Counted from the first letter of the stretch, positions 16,012 through 25,377 are shown. The stretch is 64,000 nucleotides of DNA from Planctomyces sp. SH-PL62 (GCA_945893045.1 CAMDEA010000002.1:62001-126000), one strand, 5' to 3'. The notes: generated from the letters alone by a model not told the origin. A program made the numbers and translations.

Positions 16012-16380
16012 ATGCCTCTTCCCGATCAGTCGACTTATCTCACGCTCCACGAACACGGCGACGTGTTGGTCGTCGGTTTCACCATGCGGATGCTCAACGA
16101 TGAGGAAAACATCGAGCAATTGGGTCAGGAACTCTTCTCGCTCGTCGAGCAGTTCAACTGGTTGAAGCTGGTGCTCGACATGACGAACGTGGAATACCTC
16201 ACCAGTTCCGTCTTGGGAAAGCTGATCACTTTGCACCGCAAGCTGCACCGCAGCCAAGGCAAACTGGTGCTCTTCGGTCTGTCGCCAGGAGTCGATTCAA
16301 TTCTCCGCACCGCCAAATTGCTGACGTATTTCTCTGTGGCCGAAAGTTGCGACGCGGCGCTTGCTCAGTTGGCGTCGTGA
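16012..16380 (+). CDS. STAS-domain anti-sigma-factor antagonist-like protein
   Basis: A 122-residue single STAS domain: a central strand-helix pattern (LKLVLDMTNVEYLTSSVLGKL) with the SS pair at the position phosphorylated in SpoIIAA-type antagonists, followed by GKLVLFGLSPGVDSILRTAKL. Such proteins bind anti-sigma factors or sit in stressosomes. The start MPLPDQ is chosen because AGGTG precedes it; an upstream in-frame ATG lacks a ribosome-binding site. Its TGA lies inside GCGTCGTGAAC, the same 11 bp that begins tmk 104 bp later, so the ancestral stop of this gene and start of tmk probably overlapped as GTGA. Confidence 0.85.
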   Translation: MPLPDQSTYLTLHEHGDVLVVGFTMRMLNDEENIEQLGQELFSLVEQFNWLKLVLDMTNVEYLTSSVLGKLITLHRKLHRSQGKLVLFGLSPGVDSILRTAKLLTYFSVAESCDAALAQLAS

Positions 16381-16486
16381 ACCGTGAAAGGGTCGGGAGT
16401 CTTTTTCAGGCCGCCCGATTCCGCTTGGTAAGACCAGCCAGACGCCGCGGCCTGAAAAAGACTCCCGACCCCCTCGCGTCGTGAAC
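16372..16486. repeat. 11-bp direct repeat flanking an R9 element
   Basis: GCGTCGTGAAC occurs at 16372-16382 and again at 16476-16486, on either side of the R9 hairpin. The left copy contains the TGA stop of the STAS gene; the right copy contains the GTG start of tmk. It looks like a target-site duplication. Confidence 0.8.
16390..16471. repeat. REP-like inverted repeat, family R9
   Basis: Perfect 25-nt arms 16390-16414 and 16447-16471 (GGGTCGGGAGTCTTTTTCAG then GCCGC) around a 32-nt unique loop. Flanked by the 11-bp direct repeat. Confidence 0.96.
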
Positions 16487-17209
16487 GGACAAGACACCGT
16501 GGCTCCGCTAATCGTGATCGAAGGCATCGACGGCTCCGGCAAGGGAACGCAAGCCAAGCAACTGACCGAGCGGCTAACCGCTGCCGGGCACCGCACCCAA
16601 CTGCTCAGCTTCCCGCGTTATCGCGAGACCCTCTTCGGCCACGCGATCGGCGACTTCCTGAACGGCCACTTCGGGCAACTGCACGAAGTGCATCCGTTTC
16701 TCGCGTCCGTGCTGTACGCCGCCGACCGGTTTGAATCCAAGAGCGTTCTCGCCGACGCGCTTCAGCAATCGGACTTCGTCATCTGCGATCGCTATGTCCC
16801 GTCCAACCTCGCTCATCAAGGAGCCAAGCTGGACGGTCCCGCTCGCGACGAATTGCTGCGGACCATCGAACGCATCGAGTTCGACGTGTTCGCTCTGCCG
16901 CGTCCCTCGCTGATCGTGCTGCTGGACGTGCCGGTCGAGATCGCTCAACGCAACATCGCCGCCAAGCAAGCCCGCAGCTACACCGACAAGGCCGCCGACC
17001 TGCAAGAAGCCGACGCCGTCTATCTCCAAAAAGTCCGCGACGTGTATCTGCAACTCGCCGCCAGTGAACCGAACTGGATTCGCATCGACTCCGTTCGCGC
17101 TGCCGAACAACGCTCCGTCTCAGACATCGCTGCCGACATCTTCGCCCGCGTCACCTCGAATGTAACCCGAAGCGTCAGCGAGGGAGTCAGCACCTTCCTC
17201 CCTCGCTGA
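16481..17209 (+). CDS. tmk: thymidylate (dTMP) kinase
   Basis: A 242-residue kinase that phosphorylates dTMP to dTDP in dTTP synthesis. The P-loop is at residues 15-22 (GIDGSGKG). DRYVPSNLAHQGAKL carries the DR(Y) nucleotide-binding motif and PRPSLIVLLDVPVE follows; the LID region has arginines (KQARSYTDKA). Typical length is 205-215; the excess is the C-terminal 15 or so residues (NVTRSVSEGVSTFLPR) encoded by the R7 element, whose right arm also gives the TGA stop. The start is GTG, within the duplicated GCGTCGTGAAC. Confidence 0.93.
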   Translation: MNGQDTVAPLIVIEGIDGSGKGTQAKQLTERLTAAGHRTQLLSFPRYRETLFGHAIGDFLNGHFGQLHEVHPFLASVLYAADRFESKSVLADALQQSDFVICDRYVPSNLAHQGAKLDGPARDELLRTIERIEFDVFALPRPSLIVLLDVPVEIAQRNIAAKQARSYTDKAADLQEADAVYLQKVRDVYLQLAASEPNWIRIDSVRAAEQRSVSDIAADIFARVTSNVTRSVSEGVSTFLPR

Positions 17210-17222
17210 CGCTTCGGGTTAC
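17162..17222. repeat. REP-like inverted repeat, family R7, at the end of tmk
   Basis: Perfect 24-nt arms 17162-17185 and 17199-17222 (GTAACCCGAAGCGTCAGCGA...). tmk runs through the left arm and loop and stops in the right arm. Confidence 0.96.
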
Positions 17223-17292
17223 TTATCGTCACACACGCTCTTGCCGCCCGCCCGATGGCCGGCATAACATCGGATCAACCCGGAGGCCCATC

Positions 17293-17520
17293 ATGGTCAA
17301 GACCATTCGCAAAGTGGGCAACAGCAATGCCCTGTTGCTCGACAAGCCCATCCTCGAACTGCTCGGCCTGCAAGAAGGCGGGCAAGTGAATCTAACCGTG
17401 ACGAACGGTTCGCTGGTCGTGACGCCGGTGGCGCTGAGCGCCGATCCAGAGAAGTTTCAGAAGAGCCTCGATCAGGTCGTGCGAACTCGCCGCAAGTTGC
17501 TGGAGAAGCTATCGCAATGA
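17293..17520 (+). CDS. AbrB/MazE-type antitoxin
   Basis: A 75-residue swapped-hairpin DNA-binding protein: the N-terminal pattern MVKTIRKVGNSNALLLDKPI ... GLQEGGQVNLTV, with a helical C-terminus that probably clamps the toxin. GGAGG at 17282 is an excellent ribosome-binding site. The last codons overlap the Doc start (ATGA), the classical toxin-antitoxin arrangement. It probably represses its own operon, as MazE-type antitoxins do; I see no operator to name. Confidence 0.9.
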   Translation: MVKTIRKVGNSNALLLDKPILELLGLQEGGQVNLTVTNGSLVVTPVALSADPEKFQKSLDQVVRTRRKLLEKLSQ

Positions 17521-17987
17521 ACGAACCGCTCGCGTTCTTGTCCGTCGATCAGTTGCTGGAGATTCATCGCCGCGGGATCGAAGAACACGGTGGTAGCCCG
17601 GAGTTGCGCGATCGTGGTCTCCTGGAGTCCGCCGCTGCGATGCCGAAAGCACAGTTCGGCCGTCAGTTCCTGCACGACGGCCTGCCGGCGATGGCTGCCA
17701 CCTACTTGTTTCATCTCTGCAAGAATCATCCATTCGTGGACGGTAACAAGCGTGTCTCCGTGGCTGCCGCCGAAACATTCGTCTTGGTCAACGATCATGA
17801 ACTCGACGCAACTGACAAAGAATTGGAAGTGCTCACGCTGGGCATCGCCGACAGTTCGCTCACCAAAGAGGACGCGATTGCGTTCTTTCGCAAGCATGTT
17901 CGGAAAGCAAAGTCCGCTGGCTCGCGACGTTACGCACCCGTGAAGCCGGCCAAAAGAGCATCGCCCCGACGCAAGAAAAAAGGCTGA
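17517..17987 (+). CDS. doc: Doc/Fic-family death-on-curing toxin
   Basis: A 156-residue Fic-fold protein. The core motif HPFVDGNKR matches the Doc signature HxFx(D/A)GNKR, which in P1 Doc phosphorylates EF-Tu. Upstream elements are IHRRGIEEHGGSPELRDRGLLESA. The C-terminal 30 residues are a basic tail (KPAKRASPRRKKKG) longer than in classical Doc (about 126 residues), perhaps for nucleic-acid binding. The start overlaps the antitoxin stop by 4 nt. All catalytic residues appear intact. Confidence 0.92.
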   Translation: MNEPLAFLSVDQLLEIHRRGIEEHGGSPELRDRGLLESAAAMPKAQFGRQFLHDGLPAMAATYLFHLCKNHPFVDGNKRVSVAAAETFVLVNDHELDATDKELEVLTLGIADSSLTKEDAIAFFRKHVRKAKSAGSRRYAPVKPAKRASPRRKKKG

Positions 17988-17995
17988 GGCACGCC

Positions 17996-20551
17996 TTACA
18001 GAATCGCCAGCGGATTGCGGCGCTCTTCCAGCGTTCCGCGTGTCACGCCGACTCGGTTCGCAGCGTTGAGCTTCTTCCAAACGTCGTGGCCGGCGACGGT
18101 GCCGGACAACAACTCGCGGTACGAATCGAGGATCATCCAAATCTCGTCCGGCGATTCGTCGAGTAACTCGATGCGGACATTCCGCACTCCGCGAGCGAGC
18201 AATTCCGGCACAGCCTCGGCCGCACTCTGTGGGATCGCGTTGAACAGCGTGTTGCGGCAGCCGACGTCGGCGGTCAAGCGGTGTTCGACGTTCAATCGAT
18301 CCCGCAGATGCACGTCATGCCGATCGCAGGGGCGGCCGCAGTTCGTCGGATTCGTCCCAGGCGAGAGCACCGCGCAGAACACGCAATGCTCCATGTGGAA
18401 CATCGGCATGTGCTGGTGGATGACAACCTCCAACCATTCCGGCGGACATGCGGCGACCAGATCGAGCAGTTGATCGCGGTTGAGATCGTAAGAAGCTGTG
18501 ACTCGCTGCGCTCCCCGTTCGATCACGAACTGAGCGGTCAGCTCGTTCGTCACGTTCAGTGAGAAGTCCGCTACGAACGGCACGCCCTCGTTCGCGAAGA
18601 ACCACAAGCCGCCGAGATTGCGCACCAGAATTCCGTCAGCCCCGTGCTTCAGCAGCGCGCGAAACAAACCGATCTCTTCGGGCTTCTGGATGCGCGGTGT
18701 CGCCAACCAAATCTTGGCACCGGCTTCGTGGGCGAGAACGACCGCTTCGCGGTATTCGCGAATGTCCTGAAAATCGACAGCGATCTGTCGTTCGCCGTGC
18801 GCGAGCACGACTCGCAATTGATCGAGCGTGCGGCAGAGGACATGCAGCGTCGTGGGGCACGTTTCCAACGTGCCGGACCGTTGCGCTGGAGACGGTTCGG
18901 CCTGCAGGCCGGGCACGTTGAAAACGTGCCCCACGAGAGCGGTCAACACCGACTCGCTGGCGATGCGTCGCATCGGCACGCGCGCGGCGGACGACTCCAA
19001 CTGTCGAATCATCTCGTGCCGCAGTTCACTCAACACGCTCAGCGGAATCATCGGCGAGCCGTCGATCGCCGCGTCGAGGTTTCGCAGTTCGTAAACCGTC
19101 TGTCCCAATCGGCCGAGTTGCGAACGCAGGAAGTCGTCCGTCACCGGATGCTTCCTCGCCACTTCCAGCGGCAACGGCGACGACACATCACAGGCCGCGC
19201 CGTTCGTTGAGCAACCGACGATTCGCAACGGCTGGCCGGCACGCACTTCGACTCGCAGGTCCAGAGGCACGCGCCGCAGCGGGTCGGCGCTCGTGAACGA
19301 TTTCCGCAATCGAGCGGTCAGCTTCGGGTCGTCGGTCTTCCACAATTGCTGGCCAGGCCAGAGTCGCTCGAAATCAATCGAGCCGCGTTGAAAGGACAAC
19401 TCGACAAGTCCGCTGGAGACCGGCCGATCTAACCGTTGGCCTCGCTGCCACACTTCAAAGACACGGCCTCCTTGCTCGTCGTTATCCGCGCGGTTGCCTT
19501 CAAAGACGAGCCCATCTCCGGCCGCGATGCCGCACGCAAGTTGTACCGCGACCCGGCCGCGAGCTGCGGATTGCACGGTGCCGAGAAACACGCCGCGCTT
19601 CGACGACGAGATCGCCGGCACGAGCATCTTATGATCGTCGCCTCGCAACCAACCGGGCGAGAAGCCGCGCGAGAACGACAACTGCATCTCTTCGACGTCT
19701 TGCTTCGAGAACTCGATCGGCTGCTTCGCGAACGCGGCGTCGATCGCGCGGCGGTAATGCCGAGTCATGTTCGCAACGTACTCCGCCGTCTTCAGCCGAC
19801 CCTCGATCTTGAACGAGATCACCCCCGCGTCGATCAACTCCGGAGTCAGCTCATACGCCGCCAAGTCCTGCGGGCTGAGCAAGTATTTTTGATCGCCGAG
19901 GTCCACATCTTCCCCGTCACACACCAACTCGTAAGGCAACCGGCAGGCCTGAGCACACTGCCCACGATTCGCACTCCGTCCGCCGAAGGACTCGCTCGTC
20001 AAACACTGTCCGGAATACGCAACGCAGAGAGCCCCATGCACAAACGCCTCCAGCGGCATGTCGGTCTGCGAAGAGATCTTGCTGATCTGCTCTAGCGAGA
20101 GTTCGCGAGCCAGGACGACTCGCTCGACGCCCAATTCCTTTGCGATCTGAATCCCTTCCGCGCTCGTCAGAGTCATTTGCGTCGAGGCATGAATCGGCAA
20201 GTCGGGACACGTCGCGCGAATCAACCGGGCCGCACCGAGATCTTGCACGAGTACCGCATCGACTCCAGTTTCGGCCGCGACGCGGATGACTCGCTCGACT
20301 TCTGGCAACTCGTTGGTGAAGACCAGCGTGTTGAGCGTTAGATATCCCTTCACGCCCCGCTCGTGCAGCAACCGCATCAATTCAGGAAGCTGTTCCTCGG
20401 TGATGTTCGTCGCGCGAGCCCGCGCGTTGAAGCCGGTGTCGAGTCCGAAGTAAACGGCATCCGCCCCGTTCTCCACCGCCGCGCGAGCACACTCCAAGTC
20501 GCCGGCAGGGGCGAGCAATTCTGGTCGATGGCGAGAGATGGGCTGACTCAC
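17996..20551 (-). CDS. U32-family peptidase-like protein (RlhA/YdcP type)
   Basis: An 851-residue protein. The N-terminal U32 domain starts with the TIM-barrel motif ELLAPAGDLECARAAVENGADAVYFG and has the family signature EAFVHGALCVAYSGQCLTS followed by a cysteine-rich segment (GQCAQACRLPY). A DUF3656-like middle and a second U32-like half (VIHQHMPMFHMEHCVFC, NCGRPCDRHD) follow. In E. coli a homologue of this architecture (RlhA) hydroxylates 23S rRNA. The cysteines suggest an iron-sulphur cluster. An R8-like repeat (18851-18935) is read in frame at about residues 539-567, in the linker before the second half. It starts with GTG overlapping the stop of the methylene-H4MPT dehydrogenase (GTGA). 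Confidence 0.85.
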   Translation of the reverse strand: MSQPISRHRPELLAPAGDLECARAAVENGADAVYFGLDTGFNARARATNITEEQLPELMRLLHERGVKGYLTLNTLVFTNELPEVERVIRVAAETGVDAVLVQDLGAARLIRATCPDLPIHASTQMTLTSAEGIQIAKELGVERVVLARELSLEQISKISSQTDMPLEAFVHGALCVAYSGQCLTSESFGGRSANRGQCAQACRLPYELVCDGEDVDLGDQKYLLSPQDLAAYELTPELIDAGVISFKIEGRLKTAEYVANMTRHYRRAIDAAFAKQPIEFSKQDVEEMQLSFSRGFSPGWLRGDDHKMLVPAISSSKRGVFLGTVQSAARGRVAVQLACGIAAGDGLVFEGNRADNDEQGGRVFEVWQRGQRLDRPVSSGLVELSFQRGSIDFERLWPGQQLWKTDDPKLTARLRKSFTSADPLRRVPLDLRVEVRAGQPLRIVGCSTNGAACDVSSPLPLEVARKHPVTDDFLRSQLGRLGQTVYELRNLDAAIDGSPMIPLSVLSELRHEMIRQLESSAARVPMRRIASESVLTALVGHVFNVPGLQAEPSPAQRSGTLETCPTTLHVLCRTLDQLRVVLAHGERQIAVDFQDIREYREAVVLAHEAGAKIWLATPRIQKPEEIGLFRALLKHGADGILVRNLGGLWFFANEGVPFVADFSLNVTNELTAQFVIERGAQRVTASYDLNRDQLLDLVAACPPEWLEVVIHQHMPMFHMEHCVFCAVLSPGTNPTNCGRPCDRHDVHLRDRLNVEHRLTADVGCRNTLFNAIPQSAAEAVPELLARGVRNVRIELLDESPDEIWMILDSYRELLSGTVAGHDVWKKLNAANRVGVTRGTLEERRNPLAIL
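18851..18935. repeat. REP-like inverted repeat, family R8 variant, inside the U32 gene
   Basis: Arms 18851-18876 and 18909-18935 pair with one mismatch and one single-base gap (CGTGGGGCACGTTT... ). Relative to other R8 copies the stem reads GGCACGT/ACGTGCC rather than GGCAGGT/ACCTGCC, a paired change. Translated as GHVFNVP ... GTLETCPTT. Confidence 0.93.
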
Positions 20552-21405
20552 AAAGATTGTCCGATGGCATAGATCGCGGCCGTATCGAGCACTTGATCGT
20601 TGGACTCGAACAGGCGGGCGACGGCGGCTCGGTGGATTTTCATCTTGGTGCCGCCGATGCCGATCGCTCCGTAGCAGAGTTGGCCGTCGCGGTCCTTCGC
20701 CTTGTCCATGACCTCGATGCCGCCGATGCCCAGCGGCGGCACGGCGTTCAAATCGACGGCGACGCGCAGCGACTTCAAACTCGCTCGGAGTTCGGCGGAG
20801 AGCAGTTCAATTCCGGCCGCTCCGGCGGCGATGATCAGCGAGACGCCGTCGCAGGCTTCGCCGAGCTCGGCATCCGTGCCGGTCGCCACCGGAATCACTC
20901 GCGCGGCGCAGAGGACTTTCGCAATCGCGAAACACGTCTGCTCGGCCTTGTCGCGCGTGCGCGAGCCGACTCGGACTTCGGCTCCCTCGGCGGTGAGGAT
21001 TTGAGCGGCTCGATGCCCGACCGGACCGGTGCCGGCGAGGATCAATACGCTCGCTCCAGTGAGCGGCACATGCTTGCGACACGCAAGCACCGCAGCGGCG
21101 GCCGTCGTGTTCGAGCCGTTGGAGTCCATCATCGTCGAGACTCGCATCGGGCCGAAGAATGTCTTCTGCACTTTCGCGAGAAGTTGCTCGCCGGCCGCGA
21201 CGTTGCTGCCTCCGATGAAGATCGCGGTGTTCTTCAGGTCCGGCACACCACGCGTGAAGATCGCTCCGTGAATGAGACCGACGACGTTCTCCGGAGTGAC
21301 ACCGCCGTAGGAAAATAACTCATCGACGCCGGAGTCGATGGCGACGACTCGATCAAAGACGGACGGCTGCGGATCGGTGTCGAGCTGGATCAGAATCTTT
21401 CGCAT
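20548..21405 (-). CDS. methylene-tetrahydromethanopterin dehydrogenase (MtdB/MtdC family)
   Basis: A 285-residue NAD(P)-dependent dehydrogenase that oxidises methylene-H4MPT to methenyl-H4MPT in formaldehyde oxidation. Features are the N-terminal KILIQLDTDPQPSVFDRVVAID, the substrate-side FFGPMRVSTMMDSNGSNTTAAA, and the Rossmann motif LILAGTGPVGHRAAQIL. The C-terminus ends DTAAIYAIGQSL. MtdB and the planctomycete class MtdC cannot be separated by eye. It is downstream of fae on the same strand and overlaps the U32 gene (GTGA). Confidence 0.9.
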   Translation of the reverse strand: MRKILIQLDTDPQPSVFDRVVAIDSGVDELFSYGGVTPENVVGLIHGAIFTRGVPDLKNTAIFIGGSNVAAGEQLLAKVQKTFFGPMRVSTMMDSNGSNTTAAAAVLACRKHVPLTGASVLILAGTGPVGHRAAQILTAEGAEVRVGSRTRDKAEQTCFAIAKVLCAARVIPVATGTDAELGEACDGVSLIIAAGAAGIELLSAELRASLKSLRVAVDLNAVPPLGIGGIEVMDKAKDRDGQLCYGAIGIGGTKMKIHRAAVARLFESNDQVLDTAAIYAIGQSL

Positions 21406-21455
21406 CGCGGAACTCGCTGAAATAGCTCTTCGCCAATCGTGTTGAGAACGAATTC

Positions 21456-21520
21456 GTGAGCCGCAAGGCGCTAGCTGCGGGTCGATGAAACCAACCCGCG
21501 GCTAGCGCCTTGCGGCTCAC
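21456..21520. repeat. inverted repeat (GTGAGCCGCAAGGCGCTAGC)
   Basis: 27-nt arms 21456-21482 and 21494-21520, one mismatch, 11-nt loop. It sits in the leader between fae and the dehydrogenase gene. Confidence 0.95.
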
Positions 21521-21569
21521 TCGCGTTTCTCTGAGCTGGCGAAAAATGTCGGGCGGAAGATGGAGGCAG

Positions 21570-21605
21570 GAAAAACGAAACCCGGCCTCATCGCGAAGCC
21601 GGGTT
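21570..21605 (-). terminator. Rho-independent terminator after fae
   Basis: On the minus strand AACCCGGC (21605-21598) pairs with GCCGGGTT (21586-21579) around an 11-nt loop, followed by TCGTTTTT. It lies 28 nt after the fae stop, so fae can be transcribed more strongly than mtd downstream. Confidence 0.8.
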
Positions 21606-21632
21606 CCGAAAGATCTCATCACTCAGCCGAAA

Positions 21633-22130
21633 CTAGCCCGCGAAGAACGGGTGCTTGGCGGTGTCTTTCTTGGCGAGCATTTCGTCAGCGCTCGGCTCAT
21701 TCTTCATGGCGCGAGCGATCGCCAGCAGCGTGGCGTCGTAGTTGTATTGGAAGATTTTCTTGTCGTCGTTGGCCTGCCAGTGAATGAACACGCCGCAAAT
21801 GATGACCAGCTTCTCGGCCTGGTCCTTGGGGATGACTCCCTTCTCGACGCTGTCGGCGACAGCCTTGGCGACGGCGTACTGAGCCGGGCCGAACATGTGG
21901 ACGGCTTGCTTGGCTCCCTTGATCGTGACCTTGGTGATCATCACGGTCGATGGTTTGACGGCGAGGTTCGCGGTCAACACGGCCAGCAGATTACTGTGGC
22001 CTTGGCTTTGCCGGGACAGAGCATTCGCGAACGCGACGCCTACCGGGCCATCTTTGTCACCGATCAGCAAATCGATGTGAGCCACTTCGTTACCTTCACC
22101 GCACAGCGCTTCGCCGACGTACATCGACAT
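21633..22130 (-). CDS. fae: formaldehyde-activating enzyme
   Basis: A 165-residue enzyme that condenses formaldehyde with tetrahydromethanopterin to methylene-H4MPT. The active-site histidine is present in GNEVAHIDLLIG (His18 here, His17 in the methylotroph enzyme); KDGPVGVAFANAL and KHPFFAG at the C-terminus are characteristic. Length matches the family. The start MSMYVGEAL has AAGGAG 10 nt upstream. A terminator follows the gene, and mtd is the next gene on the strand. Confidence 0.96.
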   Translation of the reverse strand: MSMYVGEALCGEGNEVAHIDLLIGDKDGPVGVAFANALSRQSQGHSNLLAVLTANLAVKPSTVMITKVTIKGAKQAVHMFGPAQYAVAKAVADSVEKGVIPKDQAEKLVIICGVFIHWQANDDKKIFQYNYDATLLAIARAMKNEPSADEMLAKKDTAKHPFFAG

Positions 22131-22330
22131 GGTTGCAACTCCTTGAGTTTGCGGGGTCCGAGCACCAGTCGAAGTGCGCACCCCAAACAGAAAATCCTTG
22201 CGACGTGAGACAGCAGACGTTCTGCTTCCGCGTCCCTCACGACCGTCGCGGGAGGGGGGAAGATGTATGCCGTCAGAGCTTAAGAATCAACTAACCCGCT
22301 GAGTCCGCTGGTCCGGCCGAACGCCGTTCT

Positions 22331-22397
22331 CCGATGGCCGAGAGCCGTTGTCCTTTTTGATTTTCCAAAAAGTGTGATAACGGCTTTCGGCCATCGG
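22331..22397. repeat. inverted repeat, family R11
   Basis: 19-nt arms 22331-22349 and 22379-22397 (CCGATGGCCGARAGCCGTT), one mismatch, in the divergent promoter region between fae and the ATP-grasp gene. Confidence 0.92.
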
Positions 22398-22437
22398 CTC
22401 ACGGCTTTCGGCCGGGCACATTGAACATCACCGACCC

Positions 22438-23628
22438 ATGCCACGACACGATTCCCAACGCCTGCTGATCCTCGGTGCGAGCACCCGCGCCGCCGCCGCC
22501 AGTGCCGTGCGAGCCGGTTTCGATCCCCTCTGTGCCGACCGTTTCGGCGACGAGGACTTGCGACGTATCGCCTCGGTCATCGCCGTAGACAATGACCTGC
22601 ACCGCACGCTGGAAGCCGTCAAGAGGTTGCCTCCCACGCCGTGGATTTACACCGGCTCGCTGGAGAACGATCCCAAGTTCATCGCGTCGGTGAACGAGCG
22701 ACATCTGTTACTCGGCAACCCGCGCGAGGTGCTGCGAAAAGTCCGCGATCCGTTTTGGCTGGAACGAACGCTGCGGGCTCACGACCTGCACGCGCTGCGA
22801 GTTCGATCCGTTCGTAGTTCAGACGCCTACGTCCGAACAGACCATCGACCGGACGTAGGCGTCCGGTCTACGAGCGAGCGTTGGCTGCTCAAGCCGACTC
22901 GCGGCGGCGGCGGTTGCCGCATCACGGTTTGGTCCGGGCAGGCTCTACCGACCTCAGAACGATTCCACCTTCAAGAGCAGCGACTCGGCACCCCGATGTC
23001 CGCGCTCTTCATCGGCCGACCAGACTCTGCCGAGTTGATCGGCATCTGCGAACAACTCATCGGCCCCACGTTCGGCGCACCGACCGAGTTCGGCTACGCC
23101 GGTTCGATCGGCCCGATCGCGGTGAGTGATCGAGCTCGCGAGTTGCTGCAACGACTCGGCGACACGTTGACTCGCGAAGCCCAACTGCGCGGCCAGTTCG
23201 GCATCGACTTCATCCTCGCCGACGACATCCCGTGGTTGGTCGAACTCAACCCGCGCTACACGGCCTCAGTCGAAGTCCTTGAACGAGCATTCGGCCGCGC
23301 TCTGCTGGCCGAACACGCGACTGCTTGCGGCCACCGTACTGTCCGCCACGGGCGGATTAGGGAGCGGCCCGCACTGATGCGCATTATCGGCAAACAAATC
23401 GTCTACGCGACCAGAGACCTGACCGCTCCGAGTCTTGATTCACTCTTCGAGCGAGCCGGGCACACCCCAGAATCACCACTCATCGCCGACATTCCCGCGC
23501 CGGGAAGTCGCATCTCCACCGGCTGGCCGATCTGCACAGTGTTCGCTGAGGCGGAATCGGCCGAAGACTGCCGAAAGAGGCTGTCGTCACGGAGCCATGC
23601 GGTCTTCACCGAAATGAAAAAACCGTGA
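22438..23628 (+). CDS. ATP-grasp protein of the H4MPT-cluster type
   Basis: A 396-residue protein. The N-terminal pre-ATP-grasp domain starts LLILGASTRAAAASAVRAGF. The ATP-grasp core has WLLKPTRGGGGCRI (lysine and glycine-rich loop), GQFGIDFIL and LVELNPRYTASVEVLE with the E-x-N-P-R metal-binding motif. Homologues (called Orf17 in methylotrophs) lie in gene clusters for tetrahydromethanopterin biosynthesis and are thought to be ligases; the link here is its divergent position beside fae. An R2 repeat (22813-22872) is read in frame at residues 126-145, in the linker between the two domains. Confidence 0.82.
   Translation: MPRHDSQRLLILGASTRAAAASAVRAGFDPLCADRFGDEDLRRIASVIAVDNDLHRTLEAVKRLPPTPWIYTGSLENDPKFIASVNERHLLLGNPREVLRKVRDPFWLERTLRAHDLHALRVRSVRSSDAYVRTDHRPDVGVRSTSERWLLKPTRGGGGCRITVWSGQALPTSERFHLQEQRLGTPMSALFIGRPDSAELIGICEQLIGPTFGAPTEFGYAGSIGPIAVSDRARELLQRLGDTLTREAQLRGQFGIDFILADDIPWLVELNPRYTASVEVLERAFGRALLAEHATACGHRTVRHGRIRERPALMRIIGKQIVYATRDLTAPSLDSLFERAGHTPESPLIADIPAPGSRISTGWPICTVFAEAESAEDCRKRLSSRSHAVFTEMKKP
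22813..22872. repeat. REP-like element, family R2, inside the ATP-grasp gene
   Basis: 23-nt arms 22813-22835 and 22850-22872, three mismatches, with GTAG/CTAC near the ends. Left stem GTTCAGACG/CGTCCGAAC (one mismatch), right stem (minus) GACCGGACG/CGTCCGGTC. Translated as RSSDAYVRT...DVGVRST; the GTAG is out of phase. Confidence 0.95.
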
Positions 23629-23654
23629 CAAGGCGACATGCCTCGTCACGGTTT
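23614..23654 (-). terminator. Rho-independent terminator of gap
   Basis: On the minus strand AAACCGTGAC (23654-23645) pairs with GTCACGGTTT (23629-23620), followed by TTTCATTTC. It overlaps the last codons of the convergent ATP-grasp gene and may serve both strands. Confidence 0.8.
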
Positions 23655-23680
23655 CAAGAATCAACAATCCGAAAGAGCTT

Positions 23681-25305
<1,625 letters not shown>

Positions 25306-25377
25306 GGCTGGTTCTCCGAGAGAGTGAAATCGGCGGGACTGTAATCGGCGCTTGCCGGAATGACGAATGACACAACC

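Noticed and set aside
17980-17997. Terminator for the U32 gene (AAGGC/GCCTT plus T-run on the minus strand)
   Set aside because: Only a 5-bp stem and it overlaps the stop codon; too weak to call.
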